Made by a program: the position numbers and the translations under genes. A stretch of 64,000 nucleotides of DNA from positions 1 through 64,000 of the forward strand of contig JANQLY010000022.1 in NCBI GenBank assembly GCA_028280345.1, in the 5' to 3' direction. The stretch comes from Pseudomonadales bacterium. GTDB taxonomy: Bacteria; Pseudomonadota; Gammaproteobacteria; Pseudomonadales; UBA7239. The notes beneath the pieces are model-generated. The model saw only the letters and a list, made by a program, of their open reading frames with translations. It ran no database searches and was not told the origin of the DNA. Each line of letters starts with the position of its first letter. The first letter of the stretch is position 1. Of the stretch, positions 61,203 to 64,000 are shown piece by piece.

Positions 61203-61484
61203 CTAGCTTTGATTCAGGGCATCCTTGAAAGCTTTGCCCGCCTTGAAACCGACACTGTTACTTGCGGCAATATCAATTTCTTCACCGGTCTTCGGGTTTT
61301 TGCCTTTGCGTGCGGCACGGTGCCTTTTCTCAAATGAGCCAAAGCCGACGAGGCTGACCTTGCTATTGTCTTCCGCCAGTGCATGGGTAATTTCGCTGAG
61401 GATAGCTTCTACGGCAGCTGTTGCATCCGCAGTTGAGAGGTCGGCGGCATGGGCAACAGCCGCGATAAGTTCGGGTTTGCGCAT
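61203..61484 (-). CDS. DNA-binding protein HU
   Basis: A 93-residue nucleoid protein. The HU fold is clear: MRKPELIAAVAHAADLSTAD, VSLVGFGSFEKRHRAARKG, then NPKTGEEIDIAASNSVGFKAGKAFKDALN. The ARKGKNPKTG arm inserts in the DNA minor groove. In Pseudomonas a similar HU gene lies next to rubB. It ends 8 bases from the convergent symporter stop. Confidence 0.95.
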   Translation of the reverse strand: MRKPELIAAVAHAADLSTADATAAVEAILSEITHALAEDNSKVSLVGFGSFEKRHRAARKGKNPKTGEEIDIAASNSVGFKAGKAFKDALNQS

Positions 61485-61579
61485 AACTATTCCTTTTTAC
61501 TGCTCGTTGATGCTTCACGTCACAGCAAACACGAAAGTGCCTGCTGTTGGTATTATTTTTTAACGGTTGCTAATACCGG

Positions 61580-62737
61580 TTATGGCAAAATCGGCGGCAG
61601 CTCTTTCTGCAAGGCCATTTTTTCACTGACTTTGTCACCAGTCAGAGCAAAGCCACGCAGTTGGCCGGAGCTGTCGCGAAACAGCGCTTTTACATTGTTG
61701 TCATCCTGTTCGATTTCCCATTCACCTTCAACATCACGCGGAGCGGGGGAAACCTGAATTGGACAAACCGGTACCTTGATACCTACCGGCATCGGGCCAT
61801 AAACGACAGGAGTTGTATCGCCGGATAGTGTTTTTGCCAATGCACGGGCACAGGTCATCAGCGGCATAACATAGTAGAGCAGCTGGCCATCTACTTCGGC
61901 ACAATCACCGAGAGAATAAATGTTCGGGTCACTGCTTTGCAGCTCGCGGTTCACGACAATGCCACGGTTGATTTCAAGGCCAGCCTGCTCGGCCAGTACG
62001 GTGTTGGCGCGGACGCCAATAGCGGATAACACAACGTCGGCTTCGGCGGTTTCACCATTGCCGAGCACAACTTCATAGCCATCACCCTTGCGGTTAACAC
62101 TTTCAGCAACCGTACCAAAATGAAACTTAACCCCTTTTTCAGTTTCCAGCGCATTTTGTACTGCGTGGGAGGCCTGTTCAGGTAACAGTGTGGCGAGTAC
62201 GGTGGGCAGTGGATCAACAGACTCTACTTCAAAACCGCCGTTGGTCAGGTCATTGGCGTATTCACAGCCGATCAGGCCGGCACCAATAATAAAAACTTTT
62301 TTCTTGCCATCGATAGCCTTGCGAAACTCGGCATAGTCCATCAGGTCGTTAATGGAATAAACATCTTCTGCGCCATCACCCTGGAGTGGTGCCTCAATAC
62401 AGTTGGCACCGACCGCGATAACCAGTTTGGAGTAGATGAGCTTTTCATCACCGAGGCTGAGCTCGCGGTTAGCCGCGTCAATTGCTGTGACTTTGGTCAT
62501 GGTGCGCACAGAGGCTTTTAGCTGGTCAGCCATTGCACCGGCATCGGCCTGGGCAAGGCCATCAGCCGTTTTGTCTTTGGTAAAGCCGGTGGATAACATC
62601 GGCTTTGAATAGCTGCGCCCATCATCTGAGGTGATAAACAGCAGAGGGGTTTCCTCGTCGTACTTGCGGAATTCCTTACCGAAGGTGTAACCGGCCAATC
62701 CGGTTCCGATAACAATAATGGGTTGTTGTGAAGACAC
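61580..62737 (-). CDS. rubB: rubredoxin-NAD(+) reductase
   Basis: A 385-residue FAD/NADH reductase that passes electrons to rubredoxin. Start GTG at 62737 (VSSQQPIIVIGTGLAGYTFG), preceded by AGGAG; an upstream TTG would add 17 residues. The FAD Rossmann motif is IGTGLAGYTFGKEFRK. DDGRSYSKPMLSTGF, GAGLIGCEYANDL (NAD-binding) and YSLGDCAEVDG (FAD) match P. aeruginosa RubB. In that species rubA1/rubA2 lie next to it; here the only rubredoxin gene seen is 18 kb away, following the P450. It precedes HU and neighbours ubiC, as in Pseudomonas. Confidence 0.95.
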   Translation of the reverse strand: MSSQQPIIVIGTGLAGYTFGKEFRKYDEETPLLFITSDDGRSYSKPMLSTGFTKDKTADGLAQADAGAMADQLKASVRTMTKVTAIDAANRELSLGDEKLIYSKLVIAVGANCIEAPLQGDGAEDVYSINDLMDYAEFRKAIDGKKKVFIIGAGLIGCEYANDLTNGGFEVESVDPLPTVLATLLPEQASHAVQNALETEKGVKFHFGTVAESVNRKGDGYEVVLGNGETAEADVVLSAIGVRANTVLAEQAGLEINRGIVVNRELQSSDPNIYSLGDCAEVDGQLLYYVMPLMTCARALAKTLSGDTTPVVYGPMPVGIKVPVCPIQVSPAPRDVEGEWEIEQDDNNVKALFRDSSGQLRGFALTGDKVSEKMALQKELPPILP

Positions 62738-62911
62738 GGCTATTCCAGCTCCTGTAGTTTCGTTAACTTGCTTTGGCCCCCGGCCCAAGGGGATATCGGG
62801 CGGGTTATTCTACACAGTTAGATAAATAAATGTAGTTGATATAAACCAATAACAGGGCGGTTCTGCTAAAATCCCGGCTCGGTAACAGACCCACCCAGGT
62901 ATTTTCATTTC

Positions 62912-63457
62912 GTGACAGGCGTTTCGAACCAGAACACGAAGCCCGTGTGCTGGCGGCATTTTCGGCAGTTTTGCTGCGGAGAACTGACGGGGTTTGAGCG
63001 TGATTGGCTACTTAACCGCGACTCCCTTACCCAGCGTTTAATTCGCGCGAGCGATGGGGCGTTTCGGGTACAGCTGCTGGGCCAGTATTGGGGCTTTCCC
63101 TCCCGTGATGAAGCGCAGGCGCTTGGCATGAAATTGCGTCAGCGGGCGCTGATTCGCGAGGTTGTTCTACATGGCCGCAATGAACCTTGGGTTTATGCGC
63201 GCAGTTTGCTGCCAGCCAAAAGCCTGGGCGGCTCACTTGGTTATTTAAAACGCCTCGGTACCAAACCCCTCGGTGCCTTGTTATTCAGCCGCCCGGATAT
63301 GCGACGGGGGCCAATAGAACTCGCCTGTTTGTCGCCGCAGCAGTTGCCAATCGATGTTGCAGAGCCGGTGTGGGGGCGGCGCTCGGTATTTTATCTGGCG
63401 GATCAACCCTTGCTGGTTAGTGAAATTTTTCTGCCGACGTTTAATCCCGTCAGCTGA
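62912..63457 (+). CDS. ubiC: chorismate pyruvate-lyase
   Basis: A 181-residue cytoplasmic enzyme that splits chorismate into 4-hydroxybenzoate and pyruvate, the first ubiquinone-specific step. [20 protein letters not shown] and [25 protein letters not shown] segments are present, with the conserved Arg/Glu residues of the family (REVVLHG, ARSLLP). It starts with GTG (GTGACAGGC). It precedes ubiA by 43 bases, the usual arrangement; the rubB gene is divergent. Confidence 0.92.
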   Translation: MTGVSNQNTKPVCWRHFRQFCCGELTGFERDWLLNRDSLTQRLIRASDGAFRVQLLGQYWGFPSRDEAQALGMKLRQRALIREVVLHGRNEPWVYARSLLPAKSLGGSLGYLKRLGTKPLGALLFSRPDMRRGPIELACLSPQQLPIDVAEPVWGRRSVFYLADQPLLVSEIFLPTFNPVS

Positions 63458-63500
63458 TTGCATACAATGCACCCCACCTGATCTGTTTGGCCGAACCCGG

Positions 63501-64000
63501 ATGGCTGCGAGAAAAACCCACCACAGAAAACGCAAAAAGTCCCACAAAGGAAGGAAGGGCGTTGCCCATGAAAAGCCTTTAACGGATAAGGAGCCCTCAG
63601 CGGATAAAGAGCCTTCAGCGGGGAAAGGGCCCTCAGCGAAGAAAAAGCCGCCAACAAAGCCCCCGGCTAAAAAGAAGCCAGCACCGATTTCCCTCGCGCT
63701 GCGTCTGGAAAACTACCTGCTTCTCATGCGGCTCGATCGGCCCATTGGTATTTTTCTTGTGCTGTGGCCGACACTTTGGGGCTTGTGGTTTGCAGCAGAG
63801 GGCATTCCCGACAGCCTTAACCTTGTGGTATTTACCTTCGGCTGTATTCTCATGCGCTCTGCCGGATGTGTGATTAATGACTACGCAGACCGTAATATCG
63901 ATGGTGCGGTCAAGCGCACAAAAAACCGCCCGATTGTGGCGGGCAAGGTATCATCGAAGGAAGCGCTGATTCTATTTGCCGTATTATGCTCACTTGCGTT
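63501..64000 (+). CDS. ubiA: 4-hydroxybenzoate octaprenyltransferase, N-terminal part
   Basis: Membrane prenyltransferase joining a polyprenyl chain to 4-hydroxybenzoate. The core begins near residue 63, with [20 protein letters not shown], followed by the first aspartate-rich motif NDYADRNID at about 126-134. The gene runs off the window end; the second motif is not seen. The first about 62 residues form an unusual Lys/Pro-rich extension with repeated DKEPSA-like units, which normal UbiA (about 290 residues, starting close to the core) lacks. The ATG at 63501 is the only plausible start before the core. Confidence 0.93.
   Translation, partial: MAARKTHHRKRKKSHKGRKGVAHEKPLTDKEPSADKEPSAGKGPSAKKKPPTKPPAKKKPAPISLALRLENYLLLMRLDRPIGIFLVLWPTLWGLWFAAEGIPDSLNLVVFTFGCILMRSAGCVINDYADRNIDGAVKRTKNRPIVAGKVSSKEALILFAVLCSLA

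Overview
The window looks like chromosomal DNA of a Gram-negative gammaproteobacterium, probably a marine aerobe. It carries the ATP synthase end, glmU-glmS, dsbA-cytochrome c4-engB-polA, thrB-znuACB and HU-rubB-ubiC-ubiA. Those blocks are also found, in similar groupings, in the origin-proximal half of Pseudomonas-type chromosomes. LpxL, TonB/ExbBD, TonB-dependent receptors, UbiA/UbiC and a periplasmic DsbA fit that. A Cellvibrionales-type relative is my guess, not something the sequence proves. Base composition is roughly even, and drops in the accessory stretches.

Layout: 1-2333 is the end of the atp operon (atpG fragment, atpD, atpC). 2596-7414 is accessory: a stand-alone BRCT protein, a 1194-residue secreted protein with thrombospondin type-3 and RCC1 repeats, and a chromosomal ccdAB toxin-antitoxin pair. 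glmU and glmS follow. Immediately after glmS, at the classical Tn7 attachment position, lie a truncated membrane gene and two attC-like sites flanking a small monooxygenase-fold gene: a gene-cassette array without integrase. At 11972-18097 there is a cobalamin riboswitch, a small ORF, FNR-like and Fur-like sites, a TonB-dependent receptor with a CxxC plug motif, a thioredoxin-fold protein, DoxX, a DUF4405-like protein and an orphan cytochrome oxidase III/IV-like pair. A GNAT gene and a TetR/Rieske oxygenase pair follow. 20736-24671 is a run of small, mostly unknown genes.

24760-32463 is a complete heme-uptake locus: two divergent arms (hutA-hutX-hutZ-exbB-exbD leftward, tonB-hutBCD rightward) share a Fur-box promoter region. 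32604-39992 holds an orphan PilB/GspE-like ATPase, an arylsulfotransferase-like protein, a GT-C glycosyltransferase, two small membrane proteins and a PAPS-type sulfotransferase. 40008-43714 is housekeeping (gamma-carbonic-anhydrase-like protein, transketolase, DUF1244) plus an M74-like peptidase. At 43825-45229 a cytochrome P450 is followed by a 53-residue rubredoxin gene; the matching rubredoxin reductase (rubB) lies at 61580-62737. An octaheme cytochrome with TPR repeats follows the P450, apparently starting at AUU.

47721-64000 is mostly core: gcvH, lpxL, a CDGSH protein, dsbA, cytochrome c4, engB, an SGNH-type protein, polA, thrB, a Zur-controlled divergent znuA/znuCB set, a dicarboxylate symporter, HU, rubB, ubiC and the start of ubiA, which has an unusual Lys/Pro-rich N-terminal extension. 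Two intergenic regions have an orphan promoter plus intrinsic terminator and are candidate small RNAs: one next to polA, at the Spot 42/ErsA position, and one between thrB and znuA.
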